Shown piece after piece: positions 23,954 through 33,401 of a stretch of DNA of 64,000 bases. Within the stretch, counting starts at the first letter, position 1; each line of letters begins with the position of its first letter. The translations under genes were made by a program, and so were the position numbers. Source of the DNA: Turbatrix aceti (Eukaryota > Nematoda > Chromadorea > Rhabditida > Panagrolaimidae); the NCBI GenBank assembly GCA_963969345.1, contig OZ017770.1, positions 3,295,246 through 3,359,245 of the forward strand. The letters are read 5' to 3'. Below the pieces are notes generated by a model that saw nothing but the letters and a program-made list of their open reading frames with translations, searched no databases and had not been told where the DNA came from.

Positions 23954-26750
23954 ATGTTGCTAGTGTCTTCAAAAAAAAACAAAAATTGCAAGTTGAATTT
24001 TAAAAACTAAGTAACAATGATTCGCGAAGCTTAATAATGAAAATTACAAAATAACAAAATGCACGTTGTTTGGTCGTTTAGTCAGTCGGTGACTCTGTCT
24101 TCCACGTCGATTTCGACATGCCCATGTCTCATTATTTGAGTACTCATCAGTAGAATCTAAAATGTCCCATACTTCCTTTTTTTCTGCATGACCTATCATG
24201 TTTTTTTTTCACTCAATTTAATTCCCTCGAGCTTAAAGCACCCCCTTTGCGCAGCAGGGGAAAACCAGTTCAGGTTGCGTTTATACTTACGACAGTTGCG
24301 CATCCCACAACCAACCACTTGACTGCGTTTAGCATTCATTCGTCTACTGCGCGTTGGAGAAGAGAAAAACCGACGGTCATCAAATTTTTTAGCGACTGGT
24401 TACGGCCTGGATGGATGAGAAATAGGAAAGCTGCGTTGCACCCCAAAATGAAAAAGGCAAAAACAGGAGAAGTGTTAGACCGTGTTCAAAAATATGCAAG
24501 CACTGGCCTACTACACCTTAAGGAGTGCATTACACACACGCAATGTGGCATAAGTTTGAAAATAATTTTGCATTCATGTCAATCCCGTCAGACAAGGATT
24601 GGTTGGCGATTTTGATGGCGCACCAACTTGGGGTATCACTACGCAGAAGAAAACAACCCTAATTCGCGAGCTAACAAAAACAAAGAAAAAGTTTGTTCAA
24701 CGATGACGTTATCACTGGCAGTGCTTTGTGGCACAATAAAGGCTGGTAGATCGGTTCGTTGACGACAACTTGCCATTATAAAGTCGGCTAAAAGATGCGT
24801 CGTGGAAGACACAAACTTTCCACGATTCGTTGCGTTCAATAGCAGTTGAACCTCCTTGATCAATTACATCTGCGTGCTTCAGAAGCCGCTTGTAACCTCG
24901 TTACCAGCCACCATTATATTATTTGTTTTAACGCTATATTTATGGTGGAATATCGTCATATTATTGAAAAAAAGCACGTAGAATCGGCAACCCGACTATA
25001 TAACTGAGCTGCTGGTTGTTCTGACTTGGAAGAGTGGAGCCCGAATGCACTCAGTCGTGTGGGCGCTGTCGAAACAGACGTACGGTCGCTTACTTTTAAG
25101 CATTTTTCATGGATGTGTGTAGCACACAACCAACACAAACTTGAAATAGGGCGGAGACAGAAAATCGATATTTCTCTGACTCTCTTTCTGTCGTGAGAGA
25201 AAAATGCCACCTTGTAATCCAAGATAACTTAGCAAGAAAAGAGGAATTTGCTATTTCTATTCGCCCTGGATAAAAGCACCGCAGAGATGAGAGCAGAGCC
25301 ATGATACAACACGACGGGTTTTTTTTATGTTCATAGGAATTCCGCAGTGCTATGTATAATGCTACCGTGGCGCATAAAAAACAAACGACACATCCACAAG
25401 TGATAACACAGGGGACGGATGGACTGACTCTTCGTTTCCTGGCTTCATTGACGTCATTACTTTTGTGCGTATTTTTTTTGTCTACGAAATGTTGATCAAC
25501 AAACTGCATTAACGAAGTGCTAAACAATTGCCTGGCAAATTTCAGTGGAAATAATTAAATTTTTTATCATGATGAGGCAGAAAGACAGAACCTATTAAAC
25601 GTGCTTATGCATCCTCCGTCAAGAGAAGGAAGACAATTTAGCGGGCTAAAAAAAGCTATTCCAGAACATAGCGTGGAAAGTATGCTGAGGGATGAGAGTT
25701 TAGACAGCGAACAATTAGAAGCAGCCTGTTTGTTGTTTCCACTCCTCCAAACGCATACCTCAAACATCTGACAACAAAGGGAATCCCATACCATGAGCAT
25801 ACTGTTTGGAATGCTAGCCTAGAGGCATACCTGCACACACACACAAGCAGACACTCCTATCCCGATGACAACTAGTCGACAAGCGAGTGTTTCTTTTTTT
25901 GATTTTTTCCAGGATCAGACAGTCCGGCGGTACGGAGCGAAATGTCAATGACAAAATCTCCATGAGCGATGAAAACGTCCGTTTGCTTGACTGACAAGGA
26001 AATACTGCTATCAAGCTGGTTCATGACACCAAAAGGCCTTGCGCCCCATTTAACGGACAAAAAATACTAACACATTGATGACAAGCATCGTGATTACATT
26101 TTTCCCATCGCCTTCATCTCTTTGCCTTTCTTGTGTGAAAATTAATAAAAAAGGGGCGCTCGACAGAGGCAACACAACTTATATGACCGCCTTGCTTGGT
26201 TTCGAGGGCGTAACACTTTGCATGCTCTCATAACTGCTGCGCAAGAAAACGACACGTTAGATATGCGATGTCGTTAGGCTTTGATGGACAGGTGAGATTA
26301 ACACACGCGTGTGAAGTATCAAAAAATGATAGGTGAAATTGCAAAAAAAACTGAAAACTGAAAATGAAAATGAGTAGCGCCCGTTGATTAAACGCTTTCT
26401 TTTATGTCAAATTAATGCTTCATGGGAGGCTTATCAGTTAAAAATCCGTCATGAAGCATGCAAAAATAAATCACTTTCTTCAAACCCATTGAGTTGTTTA
26501 CGTGCGCAGACGAAAACAACATGGTTGCAGAGCATACATACATGGGTTTTTTTCGCTATGAAACACCACGTGCGCGTATGCTGAACAGTCATTTCCGATC
26601 GTGACGCACAGCTGATTTTTGTGATCGACTGACAACGCACTGTTTTTATCTATGCACTTTGACCTCCGCGTTCGCTCAGTTGTCGTGGCTTTGTTGGCGT
26701 TTTTTTTGGCTTGCGCTCGGTTCTTTGACTTGTTGGGTTTTACCTTGACG
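23954..26750. other. Long intergenic region (2.8 kb)
   Basis: No gene I can support. The best open frame is on the minus strand near 25096-25490 (about 130 residues from an internal ATG, with a hydrophobic stretch), but it has no recognised relative and no splice or promoter context. The rest is AT-rich with short A and T tracts. Confidence 0.5.
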
Positions 26751-26756
26751 TTTCAG
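26751..26756 (+). other. Candidate trans-splice acceptor of the membrane-protein gene
   Basis: TTTCAG ends three bases before the ATG at 26760. This close spacing is typical of spliced-leader genes and argues that the upstream in-frame ATG at 26652 lies in the outron. Confidence 0.5.
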
Positions 26757-26759
26757 ACG

Positions 26760-28884
26760 ATGGGTTCTCAGTACTTCAGCTATCCGACCTCTGACGAGCG
26801 TGCTCAAGTTCTTATTGAACTCGGAGGTGAGTCTGACGTCGTTTTTCCGGCCGGTCGCATTGGCGAATTTGTAGCGCTCGGTGATGCCCCTCCGCCCTAT
26901 GAGGATTACTCTCGTGTCGAATTTCACGCCTCTGAATCCGACATCAGCCTGCTTTCTTCCGGACGTCGCGATGACCTTCCAGAGTACGAGCCGCGGATCA
27001 CGCATAGGAAGTTCTTCTTGAGTTTTTTCAATTTCTTTTTGATTCACTACTTCCTCTTCGCTTTCTTTCTCGAACACTACGACGTCACTATCCTTAATGG
27101 ATCGTTTTTGCCCGCTTCCATGAACTACCCCTTTGTGGTCGTCGCTCTCGGCATCCTGATTGGCATTAATCACGGTGAGTTGTTTATGACGCTATGTTTT
27201 TCAAGTGATTTGAGGGATGTGAAAACAAATTGGGCCGCGCATATATTAAAGTAACATAGCAACTCTGCGTTTTATGTTGCTTTGATCCGTATTCTGTGAA
27301 CACGGCTGACATCGAGGGGTTTTTACGGTCACCAAGCAGGTCAAGTTGTTGCTCGACACTTAGGCCTACTTTTTTATGTCGGAACGCTCGAAAAAGAAGA
27401 TGTAATTAGAAAGGGGGAGGGGATAGCAGCTGTCTTTGAGGAAAGGGGCGACCTATTGAAAAAGCATTTGCATCTGCTATAAAACGATTTTTTCGGGGTG
27501 TAATCGCATTTGCATGATTTCTGATAACTATATAAGGCAAAATAGAAAAAATCTTTTTGGTTTTTATAGGAAACCACCTGAACTACGTCCATCAGCATGC
27601 TTTCACTGCCAGCATGGTCCTCAACCACATAGTTTTTCACCTGATCATCGTTCTGTATCCGATTGGTCACGTCGTCGTTTCACTTTCGCATCATGTAGCG
27701 TCATTCGTGGTTGGCTTCTGCTACGGTCACGTCTTTTCCAGTACCCAGGGTGTCTGTGCCTACTTTCAGTCTAGCGGTAGCCAGAGTCGTATCAAGGCAT
27801 TTGCCCTCTTCGGATTGCTGCGAATGATGGCGATCGTCGCTTGCGGATTTGCATATGAATTCAAGCAAAACTACATTTCTAAGTACAACAAGCACCCTGT
27901 GTCGGATAATGTCAACGGAACATATCATGCTCAGACTCTCTTGCTTTACGGGATAGGTGCCGACACGACGCAATATATTATTGCCAACGTTACGACTACG
28001 AAATTCCCCTTTGACCACAACTACAAGAGCTGCATGTTCTCGGATTCGATGATTCTCCTGATGGTTCTCATAACCGTGTATGGCATGTACCTGTTGCCTT
28101 GGCAGCCCTCTCTGACCTCTCCTCCCAACGTAAGTTTCACCAAATTGTAAATAGTTGGCAAGCTGTTGCTTTTTTAGGAGCCTGAGGCTGACGAATTCCG
28201 TGTTTCCTATAATTTCCCTGAATACTGTGTGTGTTTCCTGCACTTTCTTTCTACGTCTGCCATTGTTTTCGGCATCGTGTCCTACATGCCGTACGTCTTC
28301 ATGCTTACGTCCGGACAGAGCTACGACGAGTATTCTCAAAATATTTTCCCGGTCTGCTTCCTCGTTACGATTTTCGTCTATCTGGTGTACTTTTTCTGTC
28401 CGCGTGCAATCGGCTTTATATCCATTAACATGCACTACACCGTGGTTATCAGTCTTGGCTTATACATGCTCTTTTACTTCAACACGGATAACGTTTACGT
28501 CTGCATGCTGATTTGCGTAAGTTTTGTTTTGTGATACTCAAAAATAAGGCTTAAGAATATTTTCAGGCTGTCCTCATCGATTCGGCTTTGTTCACGACCT
28601 ACATCTGGTATCAGACGGTTTCCGGCTATCATCCCATGTGTGCTGCCGATCACTTCTTGTCGGGTTTGTCATACGGCATCATCATTGGCCCTGCGGGCTT
28701 TACGTACATTCTGGGAATCCACCACATTCTTCGCTACCTCATCCTTCTCGTCTTCGGATTCATGCTTTTGACTCTCAACTACCTGCGGGACTACATGAAT
28801 TGTGTTCTTCGCTACGGCGATTGCGTTCGGGTTCGTCCTGTTCCCCTTGTCAATGACAATGGAAACGGCGACTTGTTCTGCTAG
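26760..28884 (+). CDS. Polytopic membrane protein of unknown family
   Basis: Four exons (26760-27174, 27570-28129, 28178-28516, 28567-28884) give 543 residues, all phases consistent. The first ~105 residues are hydrophilic (with DAPPPYEDYSR and EYEPR), so probably cytosolic. About ten hydrophobic helices follow, grouped in two sets separated by a hydrophilic linker near QPSLTSPPNEPEADE. An N-glycosylation-type NGTY and histidine-rich loops (NHLNYVHQHAF, LSHHVASF, GIHHILRY) are notable. I do not recognise the family; a distant relation to Frag1/DRAM/Sfk1-type or transporter folds cannot be excluded. The C terminus (NGNGDLFC) ends inside the first unit of a 54-bp tandem repeat. Intron 1 (395 bp) is long for this window. 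Coding potential is strong; function is unknown. Confidence 0.8.
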
Positions 28885-29110
28885 ATGCCTGGTCTCCATT
28901 TCGTTTTTTTCTTGTGTCCGGCGGCTCGTTCTGCTAGATGTCTGGTCTCCATTTTGTTTTTTTTTCTCGTGTCCGGCGGCTCGTTCTGCTAGATGTCTGG
29001 TCTCCATTTTGTTTTTTTTCTCGTATCCGGCGGCTCGTTCTGCTAGATTCCTGATCTCCATTTCGTTTTTTTCTCGTGTCCGGCTGCTCGTTCTGCCAGA
29101 TGCCCTTTGC
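28875..29110 (+). repeat. 54-bp minisatellite, five units, starting at a stop codon
   Basis: Five imperfect units begin at about 28875, 28928, 28983, 29037 and 29090, each opening with GTTCTGCTAGATGnCTGG, followed by a T-rich stretch and GTCCGGCGGCTC. Unit length is 53-55 bp. The TAG of the membrane-protein gene lies within the first unit (TTC TGC TAG), so the array forms the start of its 3' UTR. The fifth unit is truncated and mutated (CTGCCAGA). Confidence 0.9.
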
Positions 29111-29648
29111 TTTATGTTATAGTTTTGCCTTGTATCCTGTAGTTTCGATTAGTTGTTCTCCACATACGGCTCTGGTTTTCCTACCGGTAAGCATTCCTTT
29201 GTTCATCGAACATATCAGACAGCTACAATGAAATTTTCGTTGCACAACAAAAATGGATAAAATTATTATTATGTTAACGAGGCTGAATGGTGATTTATGG
29301 GGGAAAGTGGGAAGTTGACATTTATAAATGTCCAAGTTTTTTTTGAAGCAAACCTGAAGAAAGCTAACTTGAGTTTTTTGTCAGACAACAAACGTTGCTT
29401 TCCAAGAAATTCTGTGTTTACAAGCAATAATAGCTTCACACGTGAAGAAATTCAAAGCTTCGCAAAGCCGAAAGGTATAAAGACTGGGCGTCGCGACCCT
29501 ACAAATCTCAGCTAATCCCGATAAGGAACTGGATAGCATTGTACCGCCAATAGAGAAGCCGTTGTTGACAACGGCAGACGTCAGCAAGTCGAACGGTGAA
29601 GCCCACGGCACTGCGAAACTTTTGTGAAGAAACCTATGAATGATATGT

Positions 29649-29656
29649 TATATAAA
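29649..29656 (+). promoter_or_regulatory. TATA-box-like element before a small ORF
   Basis: TATATAAAGG stands about 140 bp before the ATG at 29792. That ATG is the first one downstream of the expected start site, which gives the short ORF a plausible promoter. Confidence 0.35.
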
Positions 29657-29791
29657 GGCGTAGACAGTGCATAAACCCCCTTTGTACTATCAGATTTATT
29701 AATTATATCCAACGCTTCTACCCAGTGACTTTTTTCTTATTAATAATTTTAATCGTGTCCACCTGCTTGAACTGCGGTAAGTACTCGCGGC

Positions 29792-30079
29792 ATGGAATCT
29801 ATCGAAAAACGTGATGCTGGACCGGATCAGAAGTGTTTGAGAATCAATTCACGCGGATGCTGCAACTACCAGATTTGCTGTAACATTATTAACAGAGAAT
29901 TGCTTTCTATCAGCAACATACCGTCAGATGCCGATGAAAATTCCGATATTGCAACCGTGGCTCAAAACCAAAACCGATCTTCAGTTTGGGTGGATAGTGC
30001 GTTCCTTCACGAAATGTACCAAGCTATGTACAATGCAGATAAGGAAAATTATAGCCCGCTAATTTCAACCTTAATTTGA
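29792..30079 (+). CDS. Small intronless ORF with CC motifs, unassigned
   Basis: A 95-codon open frame begins at the first ATG after a TATA-like box (29649) and is followed by AATAAA at 30161, a compact complete transcription unit. The product is hydrophilic, lacks a signal peptide or membrane helix, and has a cluster CLRINSRGCCNYQICC near its start and an acidic/aromatic tail (FLHEMYQAMYNADKENYSPL). I do not recognise it. It could be a real short gene or a chance frame; the flanking signals are the main support. Confidence 0.35.
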   Translation: MESIEKRDAGPDQKCLRINSRGCCNYQICCNIINRELLSISNIPSDADENSDIATVAQNQNRSSVWVDSAFLHEMYQAMYNADKENYSPLISTLI

Positions 30080-30547
30080 AATTGTTGAATATTTTCAGTT
30101 TAATTGTCTCATTTCTGTATACCTGTAAACTATGTATATTTCAATGAAGTCAATGACCACAATAAAGTAGTATAAATATATTTTGTCGCGTGCAAAATAT
30201 CGAAAAAAGGTGTCAAAGGCGCAAAGTTACAAGTGATTAGATTGCCGAGTAAAAACATATGCTAGCGATATTCTTTATGACTCTGAACGACTATAAAAAA
30301 GGCATTGTTTATCGATGAAAAGAAAAAGAACACTTGTGAGACTCAAATCAAGTGTGTATGTGCAGCATCTGGCATTTTTGTAAGAAGCCGAAATGTGGAT
30401 AGACAACCGGAAAAAAAATGTGAAATGAAGAAACTTATCAATGCTTCTTTAAAAGGCAACAATTATATTATACAAACAACAAAAAGTGACATCTGTGTGT
30501 TTTTACAGTTTATAATAAAAATCGACTCTGCACTCATCGGCGGATAA
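30080..30547. other. Intergenic, with AATAAA at 30161
   Basis: This stretch holds the putative 3' end of the small ORF (AATAAA, 30161-30166) and the 3' flank of ARF6. No further gene was recognised. Confidence 0.5.
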
Positions 30548-31183
30548 TCAAGGTTTGCAGTTGGCAGAAAGCCACGTAAGGCCTTCAATGAGGCCGTCAC
30601 CAGACGTGGCACATGAAGGTTGGACGAACCAATTGCGATCACGAAGCCGAGTCAATCCCAGCTTGTCTTGAATTTCGTTGGGTTTCATCGCTGCAAAAAA
30701 CAAAACAAATAACAAGTCAAGAAAGGATATAAAAGCTCATTCTTACCATCTGGCAGATCCTGCTTGTTGGCAAATACAAGGATAATAGCGTCTTTCATTT
30801 CTCTATCGTTTATAATTCGGTGTAGTTCCTGTCGCGCTTCATCAACCCGATCGCGATCAGCAGCATCAAGAACAAATATAAGAGCTTGAGATCCAGTGTA
30901 GTAGTGTCTCCAGAGTGGACGAATCTTATCCTGTCCACCGACATCCCAAACGTTAAATTTTATATTTTTGTAGACGACGGTTTCAACGTTGAATCCAACA
31001 GTTGGGATGGATTTCACCTGTTGACCAAGCTTCAGTCGGTAGAGGATGCCTGGAATATTGGAATCAATAAAAATGACCAGTACATGTCCGAAAAAACCCA
31101 CTTGTCTTGCCGGCGGCGTCCAAACCCAGCATCAGGATTCGCATTTCTTTTTTTCCAAAAATTTTGGACAGTATTTTGCCCAT
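30548..31183 (-). CDS. arf-6: ADP-ribosylation factor 6 small GTPase
   Basis: Three exons (31183-31102, 31049-30747, 30690-30548) give exactly 175 residues, the length of human ARF6. The start [10 protein letters not shown] supplies the N-myristoylation glycine and amphipathic helix. Nucleotide-binding motifs are all present: GLDAAGKTS (P-loop), PTVGFNVET (switch I), [17 protein letters not shown] (switch II), NKQDLPDA (G4) and CATSGDG (G5). Residues specific for ARF6 rather than ARF1 include the [15 protein letters not shown] head and [12 protein letters not shown]6 cycles at the plasma membrane and controls endocytic recycling and cortical actin. Exon 1 ends within the P-loop region with a GTGGGT donor. 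The gene has non-coding DNA on both sides. Confidence 0.97.
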
Positions 31184-33401
31184 GGTGATGGCAATGAGTC
31201 TGGCGGAAAAGGAAGAGGAGAAAAGGAAGGGTCAACAAGCAGAGGTCGTACAATGATGAATAAGCTCCTGCGTGCGTGCAGCGATCACGCCAAGCAAGCT
31301 AGAAAAAGAGAAAAGTTACTTGTTGCCCTCTCCACATGTTCGAACGAACAAAAAAACACGCTAAATAATAGAACAAAAATTATTGGCATTGTACCAGTGT
31401 CAAAACAAGAGGTAGCACTACGTCGATATGTGAATGATGTGACGATGAGTAATCAATTACACGAAACCCTATCACAACACATAGCCACGCACATAAACAA
31501 TTAAATCCCTCTCCAACGGTTATTACGCACGGGCAGGGACATCATTATATGTGTGAGTAGTAAATCGTTAGTTGTTGAATGTAACGAATATACGGCACCC
31601 GTGGAACGGAACATCAAAGCAAAAAGGGAACAGAAAAACGCAAGTGCTGCAGCGCACTTTCGTCTTTCGCCTCGAGACCATTTCTGCAGCAATGTTTCTC
31701 GCCTGTTTTGAGTGCGCTTGTTGTTGGAATTATGGAAATAGACTACTAACTCGTTACGGGGAAATAATCTTCTATTCTGATGCTCTTGTTTTTCAAACGT
31801 ATGATAAGGCATGAAACTCATAGATATACTGACTAGCGTTAGTATACTACGCGCTATAGCCGCTAGCTGCTTAGTAAGGAGTCAACTCATTCATGCTTGG
31901 TTCTCAGATACTAAACTTGCGGTTTTTTGGCAGCAATTAAAACAACTAGAATGCTAATTAAAAGGCAAGCATGAAGAGAACTCTTTGCCAATCATATGTG
32001 GCAGTCACTTGCCAAAGCAGGAGAAGCTTAAGAATTTATTGGCACGGCGTTTGGCTTATTCAATATTGTTTCTGACGGATGACTTAAAATCATTATCCTA
32101 TAGATTTTTAAGCACGCTCAGAAGTAATCAAACATGAATAATGTGTTGGTTAGCTTTTTTGACACTGATCACGCTATCAGTGCTTACAAAAGAGCAAACT
32201 GCTTTCCGATTGACCGAGACAAACAAACAAACGTATTGTGATTTAATGAAAATCAAAAACAGATGTTTGAAAAATATTTAATTCGATGGGCAGCATGATA
32301 AAGCGATCTAAAACTACACAACATTCGATGGAAGAAGAAAAATAGTTTTTTGGATTTGGCTAAGGTGTGAAACCGGATGTGCACGAAAGTTCGCAGATCC
32401 ACAAAAAAATGCTTTAGAGTACGAAACTGACAAAAAAGTAGATTGGTTTTTTGCAATCTATGCATGCGGTGTCGACTACCGACATGTCATTGCCAAAAAA
32501 CAGAATTATAAACAAGTTTCCAGCATTGAATCAATTTGGATTATTTTTCAACATTTTTAATGGTTTTTTACCTTTAGTTTAATTTTGGTTCACAATTGTT
32601 GCGTATACTTTAAAACACCTTTCCGTAGATCATAAAATACGGTGAAATAATTTATCGTGAAATCGATGCCTTTATCGTTAACATAAAAATAACTTTTATT
32701 CATCACTGTTAGACGGTAGGAGCCTTCAACCCCGTCCGGAATTGTATACACTACGCAGAAACTACTTTTACACCGTTACAAATGAACTAAAAAACAGTAC
32801 TACGATTTTTTTTGAATTATTTAGTCATACTGTTGCTTTTTGCCACCAGTCGAGTGGCGTTAATGACATTACAGCACAGCGAAGCTTTCTTTATCACGAT
32901 TTATGACCGGCATATTTTTTGTCAAAGAACAGTACTTTCAGTTATCAAAAAAAAGTCTAAAGGACAAATCTAAAAAAACAAGTGTGCAATAAACATTTGA
33001 ACTGTTGCATTTTTGATTTTTTGGTGCTATTGCTTTTACGTTCGATTTTTTTATCTGTGGTTTTTGTTAAATTCATTTATTAGCATTAACGTAGTTACAT
33101 CCTAGACAAATAAATTGAGCACTATTTAAAACAAAAATGAAACAAAATCATTGAATGTGGATGCAGAAACTGTCGCAAAAACAAATATCATTTAGAGACA
33201 AAATAAAACAATGACATGACAAGACAATTTCAATTTTGGCATTTGTGATAATGAATTCCTTTTTGCGATTTTGTGACCTGCAACGTTGGAAAACGACATT
33301 AATAAAGGTAAGACAAATAAAAATAGAAAAAAAAGAACTGTGACATGGTTAACAGAATCAATCGGGTTTTAGAGAGTTTGTGAACAAGCGAAAAACACCA
33401 C
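31184..33401. other. Non-coding 2.2 kb between ARF6 and the Hox gene
   Basis: AT-rich, with no ORF I can support. It is partly the ARF6 promoter (up to about 31.6 kb) and partly the Hox 3' flank, including probable 3' UTR near 33.0-33.4 kb. Short inverted repeats and A/T tracts are present, but no structured RNA was identified. Confidence 0.5.

Noticed and set aside
25096..25490. About 130-codon minus-strand frame with a hydrophobic stretch
   Set aside because: No splice, promoter or family support; composition matches the surrounding intergenic DNA.
26652..26759. Upstream in-frame ATG that would add 36 residues to the membrane protein
   Set aside because: A TTTCAG acceptor lies three bases before the downstream ATG, and the extra residues would form an unneeded hydrophobic leader; they are more likely outron.
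28669..29061. 130-codon minus-strand frame made of ETRHLAERAA repeats
   Set aside because: The repetition only reflects the 54-bp minisatellite and the antisense of the membrane-protein exon.
31046..31504. 152-codon plus-strand frame
   Set aside because: It runs antisense through exon 1 and the promoter of ARF6, shows no family resemblance, and is better explained by the real gene on the other strand.
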